A stretch of 64,000 nucleotides of DNA from Oscheius onirici (taxonomy: Eukaryota; Nematoda; Chromadorea; Rhabditida; Rhabditidae): the NCBI GenBank assembly GCA_932521025.1, contig OW051471.1, forward strand, positions 4,092,001 to 4,156,000, given 5' to 3'. Under the pieces are notes generated by a model. That model saw only the letters and a list, made by a program, of their open reading frames with translations, was not told the DNA's origin and made no database searches. Shown in pieces: positions 30,470 to 42,513 of the stretch. Both the position numbers and the translations under genes were made by a program. Each line of letters starts with the position of its first letter. Positions within the stretch are counted from its first letter, which is position 1.

Positions 30470-30808
30470 CTACTCGTGGCAGCTGATGTCCGGCTGCGTT
30501 CCGGCCTCCTTGATCTGTTCATTCTCCGCGAAATTCAGCTCCCAGGCACGGTAGACGAGATGGTCGTAGCTTGAAGCAGGTCCTGAAGCCATCTGACTCT
30601 GGAGCTCGTTGGGAAGACATTGCCTCTCGTGCAAGAAGGCTCCGGGTCGAACGAAATTGGTCCTCTTGGAAACGGGGATGGCATTCACCGAGACGGCCAC
30701 AGATCTCTGGATGGACAGGCGTTCGCTGCGGAAGCTCGGAACCTCCAAAGGCAAGAAGTGGCGCAGTGGATTCTTCGTCGTCAGTTGCGTCTCGACTTCG
30801 GAGTCCAT
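30470..30808 (-). CDS. Hypothetical 112-aa protein
   Basis: A single open frame from ATG 30808. It begins MDSEVETQLTTKNPLRHFLP, continues SERLSIQRSVAVSVNAIPVS and FVRPGAFLHERQCLPNELQS, and ends IKEAGTQPDISCHE. Composition is balanced and coding-like; there is no signal peptide, membrane segment or motif I recognise. It lies 340 bp upstream of the NuSAP start on the same strand. It could be an intronless gene or part of a longer transcript. Confidence 0.5.
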   Translation of the reverse strand: MDSEVETQLTTKNPLRHFLPLEVPSFRSERLSIQRSVAVSVNAIPVSKRTNFVRPGAFLHERQCLPNELQSQMASGPASSYDHLVYRAWELNFAENEQIKEAGTQPDISCHE

Positions 30809-31117
30809 CTGACCTAATTGACCTCAGAATATTTTTTTCGTGTTATTAATCCCCAAAAAATCGACGTTAATTTGAAGCAGGATTCAGAGGTGAGTTTGAT
30901 TTCAATGTTAGCCATTCCAAAACAATTTTGTTCGGCTTTCTTCTGAAAAAAAAATAGAGAAAAGCCTCCTTATTGTACCAGCGATACAGTCCAAAACAGT
31001 TGACAACTGATGAATTTTCACAAGCTGACTCGAAACGAGGTTTCGCTGACTAAAGAAAAGTTACAATAGTCTAGAATCAGTCCATGCGATTCACCGAAAT
31101 CCTGTTCGCTGTGTAAT

Positions 31118-31555
31118 ATGTTTCATCAGCTTTCAATGATTCTGGTCTGGCTGCTATTGACTACCAATTTCTTCGTATCTTCAGACGATTGTCTAAACTA
31201 TCGAGATGCCATCATGGCACAGAATCTGGTCTACACAGCCTACTATCAATACAGGAACGGGTGGCAGGCGCGGAAAGAGCGAAACAAATTGTACAAGACG
31301 GCGCAGGCTCTGACAACTGTAGGTTCCACACTCATATAGCCATATTTTCAGCCATATCCACATCTCTCCGTCCTTTTCTTCGAAAATGAGACCAAGGTCG
31401 ATCCGAAGGACAGCTATCTGAGCTTGTCCGAGACGTTCGGTCCACCGCGAACAGTTGATGATGATATCGGAATGCCACTGAACCAGCCAGTCAACAAGGC
31501 AAAGACTTCATTTCATCGCTATTACCCATATTATAACCCGTATTATCCGACATAA
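31118..31555 (+). CDS. Small secreted protein with Tyr/Pro-rich tail
   Basis: Two exons (31118-31318, 31352-31555) separated by a 33-nt intron give 134 aa. The N-terminus is a signal peptide (MILVWLLLTTNFFVSS inside the first 25 residues; a second in-frame Met is at residue 7). The mature part has AYYQYRNGWQARKERNKLYK and a PKDSYLSLSETFGPP segment. The last 15 residues are aromatic (YYPYYNPYYPT), as in nematode small secreted and cuticle-associated peptides. No cysteine framework or known domain is seen. It lies in a divergent arrangement with the hypothetical at 30470-30808. Confidence 0.7.
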
Positions 31556-31576
31556 ATAGAACAGTTTTGCTCTTCT

Positions 31577-34500
31577 TCATTCCATCCTCTCGATCCATTC
31601 CCGCATATTAGTTCTAGTCAGCTGCTTCTTGATTTCTCGCATTTTGGCTGCATTGTCTCGCCGTCTAATCAAGGCGATCTTCTGTTCCAAGACTTGATAA
31701 AGCAACTCCAGTCTGTGGAATTTAACTATACGAACCATGAGAAGTCTTACTGAGATTCAGCAGTTTCGCAGCTAACCGGACACTCCCTCTCTTGACAGAT
31801 TTGATCCCAGTCGACGAGACCCACTTGATACGAGGTTTCTTCCATTTCGTACGAGTGGCGAACAAACATTCGAATGTAATAGTTGAAATTCTCCATGTTC
31901 GGCAAGGATCGAGTCTGGAACTTGTTTATAGCTTCAGGCGAAAAGAAGCAAAACTTCGGGAATAGTAGTAAGCCAGAATCGTGGCATGAACAATCGCGAA
32001 TACCCTTTACTTTTGAACTCTTCATATTTGGAGAACATCTTGACCTTGACCAGTTCATACAGCCTAAAACGATCATGTTACGAAAACTTCTGCAAAACCG
32101 ACGTCAAAGCGTCAGCGGCGGCTTCTTCACTACTTTTCTTCTGCAGCAGACTGTCAAAACCCCAAATGAAGACGATATCGCGGATGTAAAACTGATCCGG
32201 AGTCAGTTCGTCCAGCATGGCAAGGACTGCTCTGGAAGCATTTTTTTTTGGAGATTTTCTCAGTTTCTTACAGCTCATCAAGCGGGTAAGGGAAGCTGAA
32301 AATTCCGGCATTGCTAACAGCATTAGGACTGGCGTTTTCGAGAATGGAATCCGTAATAACCATCGAGCCTGAAATCGAAGTACTGAACAAATTGGGACGC
32401 ATCTTACCGTAACAGTGATTATACGTACAGCTTTTTTGCCTGTGATCTGGCTGCCAGAAGAGACTATACTTGATCAGATTCTTGTAATGGTCCTCAAGAA
32501 GATAATTTTGGTCCCTCTGAAACCCATCCTATTGAGAAATTCTGTAAAAAATTCATACCAAAGGAACCACGTCATTGCGAACCAAATATTTGTGGGCAGG
32601 AACTTCAATGCCATCTTCGATTTTGGTCTCAGGTTTTGTCTGTGACTTGAAACAGCTGACGTCGGAATCATTATTGTTGATATTGGTGAAAGCCGTTGCC
32701 GGTCTCTGCTGGTTCCAACACGACACTCTGTACTGGTTGTAGCTTATTACGATGGCACTCGTGACCTTCTCCCCGACGTGAAAAAACGTATTTTGAGAGG
32801 GATACAAGACCCGATTGGATGTCTCATTCTTCGTCTTGTGCAGATCGGTGAAATCCTCGAGATTCTCGCAGAAGAAAACAAGACATCCGGGAGGGCCTGG
32901 AAGGTGTGACTTTCTACGAATAGAGGAAACACAGACCTGAGAAGCGTACAGACTTCTTTTGCTGACTGAGCAGGTCGTAGGTTTCCGAGTAGTCGACACG
33001 CTCTTTAGCGGTCATTTTTGATACGTTTCTATCCGAATAATATTTTCCAGTTGTCTGAAAACAGAGGTCGAACGAAACCAGGAACACAAATAAACCAACC
33101 TTTTTGATGATGCTCTTCAAACCGATCTCCTTAGTCATGTGAACTGGCTCCGGTACTTCGAAATAGGTCTCTTCTTGCTCCAATTTTATAGGATAGTCCT
33201 CCAGTTGCAATCTCTCGATGACAATGTCGTGAGTCTCTCTGTCGTCTCGGATAGTTCGCTCTCCATCTCCGAGATTCATTGCCGTAACAAAATTACAAAT
33301 ACTGTCTTCCACACCAATAACTGAAAACGAGAAGATTCATGTATTTGTGGATACCCCACGGCATTCGTCGATCTGATCAGCGGACAATCCACTAATGGTA
33401 GACGCCTTCTCCCTGACTTGTGACATCACTTGAGCTCTCTTTTGGATAGTTAGTTCGGGCATCTTTTTGATCAGAGATACTGGAATGGAGAGAAGCGGAT
33501 CAACTCTGCAAAAGGTCCAAATAGATAAATAAATGAAACCCGACCGTTTGATGAAAGATTCATGGATCAGTCTATTTTCTATATTATTAGAGATTTCGTA
33601 AAACGGTTCGCGATCTGCAACATAATTCGTACCGGAAACGAGTCCAACTTACACCAGACCTTGCTGCCAGGCCTTATGTCTTCTTGAGTTCGGTAAAAAA
33701 TGCTAACGATCGTGTCGTAGTGTCTGTTGATCCAGTGCATTTCGTCGAGTGAGATTTTAGCGTCTTTAGAACCGTCGGTTTTAAACGGATAGCATTTTTT
33801 AATTCGGTCTTCGAAGAAGTCCCCGACTCGTTTAATTTCTAAAAAAAAAAGGATTAACACCAATGAAGATCAGGTCAAACCTCTCTCATTGTACGTTTCG
33901 AAACGACTGTAGTCTCCGATGAATTTCTTGATCAAATCCGAGTGCTGTTTGATATCCGTTGTGGTCACTCCGTGAATAACCTTTGCAGTCTTCATAGCGT
34001 AAATTTCCGCAGCAATCGCCTCGTCCAGTGTCCCTGGAAATTGAGATATAACCAAAGTTTGTTAGGGAACATACTGATGAATCCATCTCTCTTAGGCCTT
34101 TTAGGCTTTGGCTTATTCTCCTCGTCACTATCGAGATCTGGAAAAGTATGTTTTGCAGACGAAATACATAAAAATGAAATATAAAAACAAGGGTGTACTT
34201 TAGCTGGCACCTACGTTCGTTCGTTCAAAACATTTTGGCGCGAACACCCAAAATGGCTTGAATTTGATATTTTCACTATTTTCCAGCCGTTTTTCGCATT
34301 TTTAACTATTTTTAATGAGTTCAGCGTGAAAAAGAACCCCCGGGAGAAGAAAATTGCAATAAAAAAGATATAAATAGGCCAAAAATGTTCGAGAACGTCT
34401 TGTAAACGGCTATGGTCGATTTCTTGCTAATTTCGATCAGATTTCATGTCCAGGGTGTTGTTTCATACGCTGAATTGAATAAGCGTGGTTAGAAACGCAG

Positions 34501-34620
34501 ACAACAGAAGGAAAACAAAGAAAATCTCAATTTTAGTCCAGTTTGAACGAATTTTAGGCCAGTTTGAACGAAAAACAATATATGAAACAACATACCGTTC
34601 ATAACAAACGAGAGATCCAT
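31577..34620 (-). CDS. Large multi-exon protein, unrecognised
   Basis: Starts MDLSFVMNDLDSDEENKPKP (34620; exon 1 is only 25 nt) and has at least twelve short exons. Segments in order: EAIAAEIYAMKTAKVIHGVT, FIGDYSRFETYNER, FFEDRIKKCYPFKT, VDPLLSIPVSLIKKMPELTI, HDIVIERLQLEDYPIKLEQE, MTAKERVDYSETYDLLSQQK, GPPGCLVFFCENLEDFTDLH, PAHKYLVRNDVVPL, ELRAVLAMLDELTPDQFYIR, NFNYYIRMFVRHSYEMEETS and a final helix LLYQVLEQKIALIRR ending at 31577. The N-terminus has an acidic/basic patch resembling a nuclear signal. I do not recognise the family. Its start lies 223 bp past the GINS1 stop on the same strand, suggesting an operon-like pair. Its first intron holds an end of a CTGGCACC-type transposon (34198-34350). 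Confidence 0.6.
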
Positions 34621-34842
34621 GCTTAGAAACTACAAGTTTTTTTACCATTAAAACACTGGACACGTTCATCAAGAAACAACAGAAAATGAAACTGCGAATA
34701 TGAACAAGAGTGCCAATAGCTTACTTTTTATTGAACCGATTTTGAAAGAACGGATAGCCAAAATAATCGACGAACAGGCAGGCTGACAAGTATTATGGGA
34801 ATGGTAAAAACTTTATAAACAGAGATGATACAGTGATAAAAT

Positions 34843-35851
34843 TTAGTGGGCCAGCTCGAGAACTCCCTGCTTAATGAGCATTTCGCAGTCTTGTCGTGGG
34901 AGGTTGTGCTAAAATCGGTGAAGTTAACACGATCGAATAGAAGACATACCACGGTTCCTGTTATGAGATTGACTAGTTTTCCCTCGGTGGTTTCGAATTC
35001 TCCGTAATTGTCCCTTACACGCACCTAAAACTTTTTTTGGGGAAAACAATAGAGTTAAAGTCTGTTAAAAAAAAAGAACGCAACAGTAACCCATAAATAT
35101 TTCGCTTCGAGAACCACAAACCATTCAAGCGCGGCACCGTTGAGAAAATCAAGAAATCGGTTTGAATTGTTGCAGGCTTTACCCTGAAAATCAGGGTTCT
35201 CGAAGCGAAATATTTATGGGTTACTGTTGCGTTCTTTTTTTTTTTGAACAGACTTTAGATACCTGCATAAACAACGTCTTGGGAGGATGGGTGCTTTTCA
35301 TGAGGTCCATTCCGTACTCAAGACCCTTTCCTAGAGTCATATGAAGATCGGCGACTGCCTCGCTATAGGAGTTGAAAAATTCGATTTCTGGCTCGCTGAG
35401 ACTGTTTCGGATTGATAGCGGTAGCACTCCTCCATATTTCCAGCGACACGATTTTATTCTATTTTTACGTTCCATTATGTAGGCCGAGCAGCATCTCTGA
35501 AAAACTGGTAGAAGGGAAATGAGAACGCTCACCAGCGCAAAACTGATAACTTCGTTTTTTATTGCCAATGCTTCCTGATCTTCTATCGACATTGATGGTC
35601 GTTCACCCGCGAATTCCCTCAAATTACAGCTAGTTTTCAATAAAACTGAAGCGAACCTTGCTTCCCGGTAAGTATCGTTAATTTCGTTGGTACATGTTCT
35701 CATAATTTCGTCCTAAATGTTGTTGAAATTAGTACGAAAGGAAAGTGCTACTAACATTGTAAGGTGGGAGGATATCTGGGTTTTTCTTCATTTGCGTCAC
35801 AAGAATCATTGCTTTGTCGGTTAGAGTTAGTCTTGATATTGATTCGGTCAT
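34843..35851 (-). CDS. psf-1: GINS complex subunit 1 (PSF1)
   Basis: GINS with CDC45 and MCM2-7 forms the CMG replicative helicase. Exon 1 is 35851-35756 (MTESISRLTLTDKAMILVTQ), followed by CTNEINDTYREAR, RCCSAYIMERKNRIKSCRWK and YGGVLPLSIRNSLSEPEIEF, FNSYSEAVADLHMTLG, MDLMKSTHPPKTLFMQ, VRVRDNYGEFETTEGKLVNL and finally HNLPRQDCEMLIKQGVLELA. Human PSF1 has [35 protein letters not shown] and CEQLIRQGVLEHI at the same places, so both the alpha domain and the C-terminal B domain are present. The ATG follows TTTTCAG directly. A 198-bp MITE sits in the intron before VRVRDNYGEF, seven bases from the donor. Confidence 0.9.
35056..35257. mobile_element. Element B MITE in a GINS1 intron
   Basis: Same palindromic element as 13391-13591, about 200 bp, flanked by TA duplicates (35056-35057 and 35256-35257). 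The host intron without it is about 39 nt with intact GT-AG ends. Confidence 0.85.
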
Positions 35852-35927
35852 CTGAAAATGATTCGTTTTTGTCGAAAAAGCAATTGGAGAAAAAACTGAA
35901 AGAAGAACTCGTCGACGGCGTGTTATT

Positions 35928-36064
35928 CGTGGACACACCTGTTTGAATGAGATGGAATGGCGGCCATTTTCTTAACTACAGTACACCCCCAAAATTAATA
36001 GAAATCGTGGGTATACTGTAGTTAAGAAACTGGGCGCCATGTTATTTCATTTGAAAATGTTCAG
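35928..36064. repeat. Short palindromic element upstream of GINS1
   Basis: CACCTGTTTGAATGAGATGG, a GGCGGCCATTTTCTTAACTA block and CAGTA are mirrored by TACTGTAGTTAAGAAACTGG and GCGCCATGTTATTTCATTT. A related copy lies near 19008-19060. It occupies much of the space between GINS1 and the divergent glucosidase gene. Confidence 0.7.
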
Positions 36065-36114
36065 AAAATAGTGTGCTGCACACACTGCGTCGTTTGCATT
36101 GCCGTAACACGCCG

Positions 36115-36240
36115 TGCCAAGCATGTGCGCTGGACCGGACCGGTCCAATTTGGACCGGACCGGTTAGGTCCGCCCGCCGCCATTCAAAAATTGTACCGGA
36201 CCGGCCTCAGCCGGTCCGAGCGCACATGCTTGCGCCGTGC
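36115..36240. repeat. CCGG-type hairpin repeat upstream of glucosidase I
   Basis: AAGCATGTGCGCTGGACCGG, then two inverted GGACCGGACCGG blocks, the CGCCCGCCGCCATTC core, and the mirrored end CCGGTCCGAGCGCACATGCT. It is the longest member of the family also seen at 21538 and 44285, and lies about 150 bp upstream of the next gene's start codon. Confidence 0.75.
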
Positions 36241-36393
36241 GTCCGTACAAAATTTCGATTTTCAAATTCGGACGCAAAAGTACGTCGCAAATACCGTAAG
36301 AATAAAACAAGTTTGCTGTGTATGTTCCTTTCCACGGCGCGTTTTTCTACTTCTTGTATATTACTATAACTAAAATTATCTGAAATTTTCAGA

Positions 36394-39205
36394 ATGGGTG
36401 ATAGAAACCGGGACGAAGGTCCAAGACAGCGGAGGAATGGTCCCCAGCAACCGAATAGACCAGCAGACACATCAAAACCAAGGCTGAAAAGATGTTCTCT
36501 CGAATCTATTTTGTCTTTCATCTTTGGAAGCTTATTGTTGGCATTAGCAGCTGGAGCTGGAGTCTACCTGTATCAATCAGTCCAAATTTCAAAGATAGCC
36601 CCAAAAATGCCTACTATCACTGGACTAGAAGTAGACAGAGTACGTTTTATTATTGGCTCTTTTATTTAGTCCCTAACTTTTCAGGCATCCTGGGGAACAT
36701 ACAGGTCACACCTATACTTCGGACTGCGACAGAAAACTAAGACAAGTCCTCTTTTCGGAATGATGTGGTACGAGCAACCAGACCAGAAGGAAATGCCCCG
36801 AGTACGACATTGGTGCGATCAAGGTAGTTTTGCTTTTACAATGTTCTAGCAAATCCTTTTCAGGAGATGGACTTTCTCGATACGGATGGGTGGAAGCAGA
36901 CGGAAAAACGTTCGGTCGTCAGAATATCACCGAAAGAACAGCCCAGATTAGAGTCGACTGGCTGAATAGTGAAGACACTTGGACAGCACGAGTTCACGTC
37001 AATCCGTTAAAACAGCGACGTTTCAACTTCATTTTCTATCTTGTCTCACAGGTTTCTTAGTTATTTTTCAAGTTATTTTTGTGTTCAGAGTAGCCGAAAG
37101 TTCAAAACACATGGCAAAAAACCGCTGATTACATCAAAGAACATGAAACTATCAGTCAAACAAACCGAAGGTGACGAAATTCCGCTGTCTTCGCTTGTTG
37201 CGGACGATAATGTCGATTTGACTAAACTCGGCGATCTTCTTCTTATGAATACGGTTCGTTTTTACAATATTACTAAAAAAAATTCAGGGGATTGATGAAA
37301 TTGACCAAAAAATTGTCTACACACTTCATCCTCAACGTCAGTTCATCGACGGACGGTTTGCCGCACTTCAATTTTACGTTACTCGAAAGACTACATTCGA
37401 GATTTCATTGAGGTTTTACTTTATTTCTCTCTCACTTTATTAGAGACTTTAAGCACTACATCGACTGCTCTCACTGGCAATTCGTTCACAGCCGAGTTGG
37501 CGGCGAGAAGTAAAGGATTCGAGGCAAAATACGAAAAGACTTTTCATGTCAAAGGAAAGGTGAGCAAGAGAATGATTTCTAAGGCAATGGTTTAATTTCA
37601 GGGATTCTCGCAAGTGACGCTAGACATGGGTAAAGTGGCTTTGTCGAATATGCTCGGCAGTCTTGGCTACTGGTACGGATCAAACAAGGCACTAGAAGGA
37701 CACAACATTGTCCCGTACGGACCTCATGAGCTGTTCTCGGCCGTTCCATCTCGACCGTTCTTCCCTCGAGGATTTCTTTGGGACGAGGGATTTCACAATT
37801 TGCTCATTCAAAAGTTCGATCCAGATCTTACTGTCGAGGTTATTTACACTAGATTCTTCAAAAACGAGTTCAGATTGTTATTTCGTGGCTGAACACGATA
37901 AACGAAGACGGCTGGATTCCGCGAGAAATGATTCTTGACAAAGAGGCTGAAGCCAAAGTCCCGGCCGAATTCGTGACACAAATCCCTAACAACGCGAATC
38001 CGCCAAGCATGTTCCTTGTAATGGAAAAACTTTTGAACAATGAAAAGGTAACGAACTTTCCAGTTTAAATTTAAAATAGCGGTATTCAGGTATCTTCAAA
38101 GTACAGCATACTATTGGCCCAAACATTCCCTAAACTGGAGAGATGGTACAGCTATCTCATAAAAAGTCAAAAGGGGCGAAAAGCCGGAACAATGCGATGG
38201 AGAGGAAGAAATAGCACGACTATACTGGAACTGAATCCGAAGACCCTGGCATCTGGTCTTGACGACTATCCTCGTGCTAGTCATCCTTCCAACGACGTAT
38301 GATAGCAAAATTTAGTCATAATTTGTTCATCATTATAGGAATACCATCTCGATTTGCGCTGCTGGATGGCTGTTTGCAGTCGTGTTATGTCCAAACTGGC
38401 CGAATCTTTTGGCGACAATGCGGCCAAGAAGAAATATGCCAAAGACGTTGAGCAGCTTAACAACTACCAGCAGCTGAAGCATCTTCATTGGTCCGATAAA
38501 GAAAAGGTATTATTTTCTCTAGAATTAACAACGAGTTCAGGCTTTCTTTGACTTTGGACTACACAGCGCAAAAGTGGACCTTGTAAAGGAGTTGGATAAA
38601 AAGAATCCCGGACAATTTGCCATCAAACGAAAGTCATTCCTGGACCCACGTCTGCATCTTGTGGACGATGCTTTTGGATATAACAGTCTCTATCCGCTCA
38701 TTTTCCATCTCATTCCGGCCGATGCTCCCGAACTACAGGATCTTCTTACCAAGCTGAAGAATCCAGAGGTGTTTTTTCCAGTTTTCTTTTGAAAAGGTTA
38801 TTTTCAGGAAATATGGACAGAATATGGACTGCGCTCTCTTTCGGCAAAGAGCCGCTATTATGCTGCTCGTAATACGGAACACGATCCTCCCTATTGGCGC
38901 GGGTATATCTGGATAAATATCAATTATCTTGTCTTGTCGGCTCTTCATCACTACGCGTCCGTTGACGGTCCATATAAGAAGCTCTCCCACGAAATTATGG
39001 TCGATTTGCGGCAAAACATTATTCGAAATATGGCTATTGTAAGTCTTCTCAGCTTTTTTTCCACAATTTTTTTTAGCAATTCAATCGTACGGGCTACATG
39101 TGGGAAAACTATGACGATCGAACCGGCCAGGGTCGTGGAACGCACCCGTTTACAGGTTGGAGCTCACTAGTTTTGCTCATCATGGACGACGATATATTGC
39201 ATTAG
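36394..39205 (+). CDS. mogs-1: Mannosyl-oligosaccharide glucosidase (ER glucosidase I, GH63)
   Basis: Removes the outermost alpha-1,2-glucose from Glc3Man9GlcNAc2 on nascent glycoproteins in the ER. A short basic cytoplasmic tail is followed by a signal anchor ([20 protein letters not shown]), as expected for a type II ER enzyme. The N-domain reads [17 protein letters not shown] and [18 protein letters not shown]. The catalytic (alpha/alpha)6 domain has [79 protein letters not shown] and [20 protein letters not shown], all GH63 motifs including the WDEGFH and DDYPR acids. About a dozen exons; stop at 39203-39205. The ATG lies just after AATTTTCAG. The gene symbol follows the human name and is not a confirmed nematode name. 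Confidence 0.92.
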
Positions 39206-39827
39206 GTTATCTTGTTTTTTTTGTTGCCAACTTTTTCCCGGGTTTCTCTGCAATACTGTAAATATATCTGTGATAATAAATCATTTTTTGCAAGTTTGAC
39301 TGGATTGTTTGCGTGCACTCGTCGTGTCGTGCTGATATATTTTGATCTCTGTTATTTAGACCGTCCATGCTGCGTAGTTTATTAAATCTCTCTTCTTCTT
39401 CCTATCGCTGCTCGCCCCGCCGCTCTTTTCTCCAAAATTTCGTATTTTTACTATTGAATCATTTTTGGCTCTCAGAGACTCATTTCACACCTCTTACCTT
39501 TGTTTATTACTGTTTTCGGGAGTGTTTATACGATTCCTGTTGACAGGGGTCACCAGTTTGATCGCAGCACATAGACCATGTGTCAATTCTTTCTGTTTCC
39601 GCACTTTGCTAATCGTCCGGTTCTCTATCTTATCTTCTCCCGGAGGGCAACTGTCTAGGCTCGTCTCTTCTTCCCTCTGACCTGCCGTTGACCACTTTGT
39701 CGCATGTTTTATGGTGCGTCTCTATCACCGTTCAGCTCATAAACTATTTACCTGACGCTTTTTCTTTCAGCCGCCAACTTTTCCGCCGTTGCTACTGACT
39801 GTAAAGCGGACGGAACAGAAGGAGACG
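39206..39827. other. Intergenic and 5' UTR of the SLC38A9-like gene
   Basis: No separate gene seen. A GGTGCG donor-like and CTTTCAG acceptor-like pair (39712-39770) suggests a 5' UTR intron or trans-splice site for the downstream gene. The remainder is pyrimidine-rich. Confidence 0.45.
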
Positions 39828-42310
39828 ATGTCTTCATATGGGGCCATTGGCGTCGATTACGACGAGTGAGTTTATTTCCGGTTTCTTGATGGTTGAAGAA
39901 GGGGAGACAAAACTTAACATTTGAAACGGAAAGAGTTCAATTATCTGAGAATGCATGAAGAATGCATGAAAATTATAATTGCTGTTTTTTTGGTAGAGAA
40001 AACCTAGTATATAGCCGGACAGAATTTGTGACCAGAAAAGTCCAAAGCCTGAATGTTAGATCATTTGCTTATTTTGCAAGAGAGAACTGAAAAGCAAAAT
40101 CAGTTTCAATCTGTTTTCAGCACGGATCCACTGGTGCAAGATGACTCTCGAATAGCTCGATCTGCCTCCACATCCCAGGTGGATAGAGATTCTTACTCTC
40201 AGCGACGACAGCCTTATATGTTCACAGGTTCTTTTTTTATTCCATTTCCTCATAAAAAATTTAGGCGGAATCGGCTTATCGAGAGAAGGCAGCACGCATT
40301 CTCTGAACGAAGAGGACAACGAATTTCGGGACACCCAGCACAACATGGCTCTCCGGTACCGTCTCTACAATCGACTAGACCCCGGTGGTCATCAGCTGGT
40401 GTGTGACCTTTTAATAGGGCTGACAGTGAGAAGACGGCCGTTATTCACCCGCACAAGGTTCTGAAAAAGCTTTTTACAGCGCATGCCGGACCATGTAACC
40501 CAACCGGAGCTTTTCTCTATTTTGCCCTTTGACGAGATGAAGGACGCCAGTGGGAAGCAGAGTTCTATCGTAACCATGTAAGTTCAAGTCTAACTGTTTA
40601 TATTTTCGTCTAGATTCTCAATTTGGAACACGCTGATGGGAAGCTCTCTTCTCAGTATGCCCTGGGCACTAGAACAAGCAGGTCTCGTTCTCGGAATTAT
40701 TATATTTCTCGTCATGGCCGGACTCTGTCTCTATACTGCCTATCTCGTCGTCGAAAGTCCCAAAAATATTAGTATGTTTTCTAGTTTTAGTCCAATTTCC
40801 AACTTTTTAGCCGATCTCTCTGTGGATCCATTACTAGCCGAGTTTTCGGATATCTGTCGTCATTTTTTCGGGAAAACCGGGCAAACCATCTCAGTTCTCT
40901 TCTCAGCAGTCGTCTTTCTCGGCGGTATCATCGTCTACTGGGTTCTCATGTCCAATTTTATGTACTACACTGGAAGTGTCGTTTACGGTACTTTTCTCAG
41001 CTTCATTCAACTTTGCGCTTATTCAGAGGCTCTTCAGCCCAATAGTTCCACTATTCCAATTATGGAGAACAAAACTTTCACATGTGACGGTATTATTTAT
41101 TCTTTATAAAAACAGTCGGTACTTTTCAGTTTACTGTCCGATCCAGCTTGAAGAGCAGTTCCTTTGGGACGAGTCGCCGACCCAGTTAGCCTCGGATTGG
41201 TGGAATTTCGATCGTCTTTGGCAGCTACAGGTTCATTTAAAACAAACCTACAAAAACGATCAAATTTAGGGAACTGTTCCTTTTTACCTGGCCCTCTTAA
41301 CCTTCCCTCTCTTCAACTTCAAATCGCCCACCTTCTTCACCAAGTTCAACGTTCTTGGAACTATCTCCGTCGTCTATCTACTCGTCTTTACCGGATCCAA
41401 GTTTTTCGAATGCGGAATTAACGTCAACTTTTCCGAACCTACAAATATTCATTACGTTAAACGTGAGGCTTTTTATACTTCTTGAAAAAAAAAATTTCAG
41501 TAGCAAATTGGAAGTTCCCTGCTCTTACAGGTTTTCTTCTTCCTTTCAGACCAACCTATGAACTTTTAGGAACTCTGACACTTTCCTATTTTATACACAA
41601 CGCTATCAGGACCATCTTGAGAAATCAGAAGAAGCCCGAGAACAATGTAAGCCTCGTATTTTTGCGTTTTAACCTAACCAACGCCAGGTTCGAGATTTAA
41701 CCATAGCGTATTTTCTCTGCGCCGGATGTTATATTTTTATCGCCGTCACCTTTTTCCTCGGCTTTCCCGTCGAAAGGAGCTGTATCAGTGATGTACGTTT
41801 ATGGTTTTATTCCAAAAAGAAAAACGTAGAACTTTTTGAACAACTTCGGAACGGGCGACATTCTGTCCAGTACCGCTCGTCTGTTCTTGCTGTTCCAAAT
41901 GATCACAGGTTATTCTTTTTCCTTCTTCTATTATAGTCTTTTTTAAAGTTTTACCTCTTCTAATGTACCTGATCCGAAGCCAGCTGTTCTATTCAATCTG
42001 CGGAGATCCGTATCCTAGTCTGACGTATGTCGTTCTTCTCAACATTGTCATCATGTCCACTGCCATCGTTTTCGCCGTCTTCTACCCGAAAGTCGGCAGT
42101 ATTCTCAGGTTTCCTGCTTATTTATACAAAATATTAGAATTCAGATATGTGGGGGCACTGTGTGGCCTCGTCTACGTCTTCGCTCTGCCAAATCTCGTCC
42201 AGCTGCGGAAGATGTATCTTGCGGGACAACTCACAACTCGTCGACGTGTATTTCATTCGGTCATTATCTTTATCGGTTTGCTCAATCTCATTGCTCAATT
42301 TATTGTTTAA
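39828..42310 (+). CDS. SLC38A9-like lysosomal amino acid transporter/sensor
   Basis: A cytosolic N-terminus of about 120 residues (ATG 39828, MSSYGAIGVDYD; RSASTSQVDRDSYSQRRQPY; RMPDHVTQPELFSILPF) precedes the SLC38 fold. TM1 is IWNTLMGSSLLSMPWALEQA (human SLC38A9: [20 protein letters not shown]). Next come CRHFFGKTGQ, IIVYWVLMSNFMYYTG, a glycosylated loop, GTVPFYLALLTFPLFNFKSP, FFTKFNVLGTISVVYLL, FPALTG, LSYFIHNAIRTILRNQKKPE, CISD, ARLFLLFQMIT, YVVLLNIVIMSTAIVFAVFY and HSVIIFIGLLNLIAQFIV at the C-terminus. The Asn-rich TM1 and PDH N-terminal plug segment mark SLC38A9 rather than plasma-membrane SNATs. In vertebrates it signals lysosomal arginine to Rag-mTORC1. About twelve short exons. Confidence 0.88.
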
Positions 42311-42513
42311 ACATATTTCCTCTTATTTTTATGTCTGTACAACTTGCCATCTGTGATTCTCGCGCTGTGAAATTATTCCTGTAAGGGTTTCTTAATTGTC
42401 ACACTTTTTGTACCAAATTTCTATATGTCGTATAAATTGTAATCATGTCTTGTTCGAAAGTTTCTTGGTTTTGTCGCAAAACTACTGTTCAAGCCCTTGA
42501 AATCTGAAGCAAA

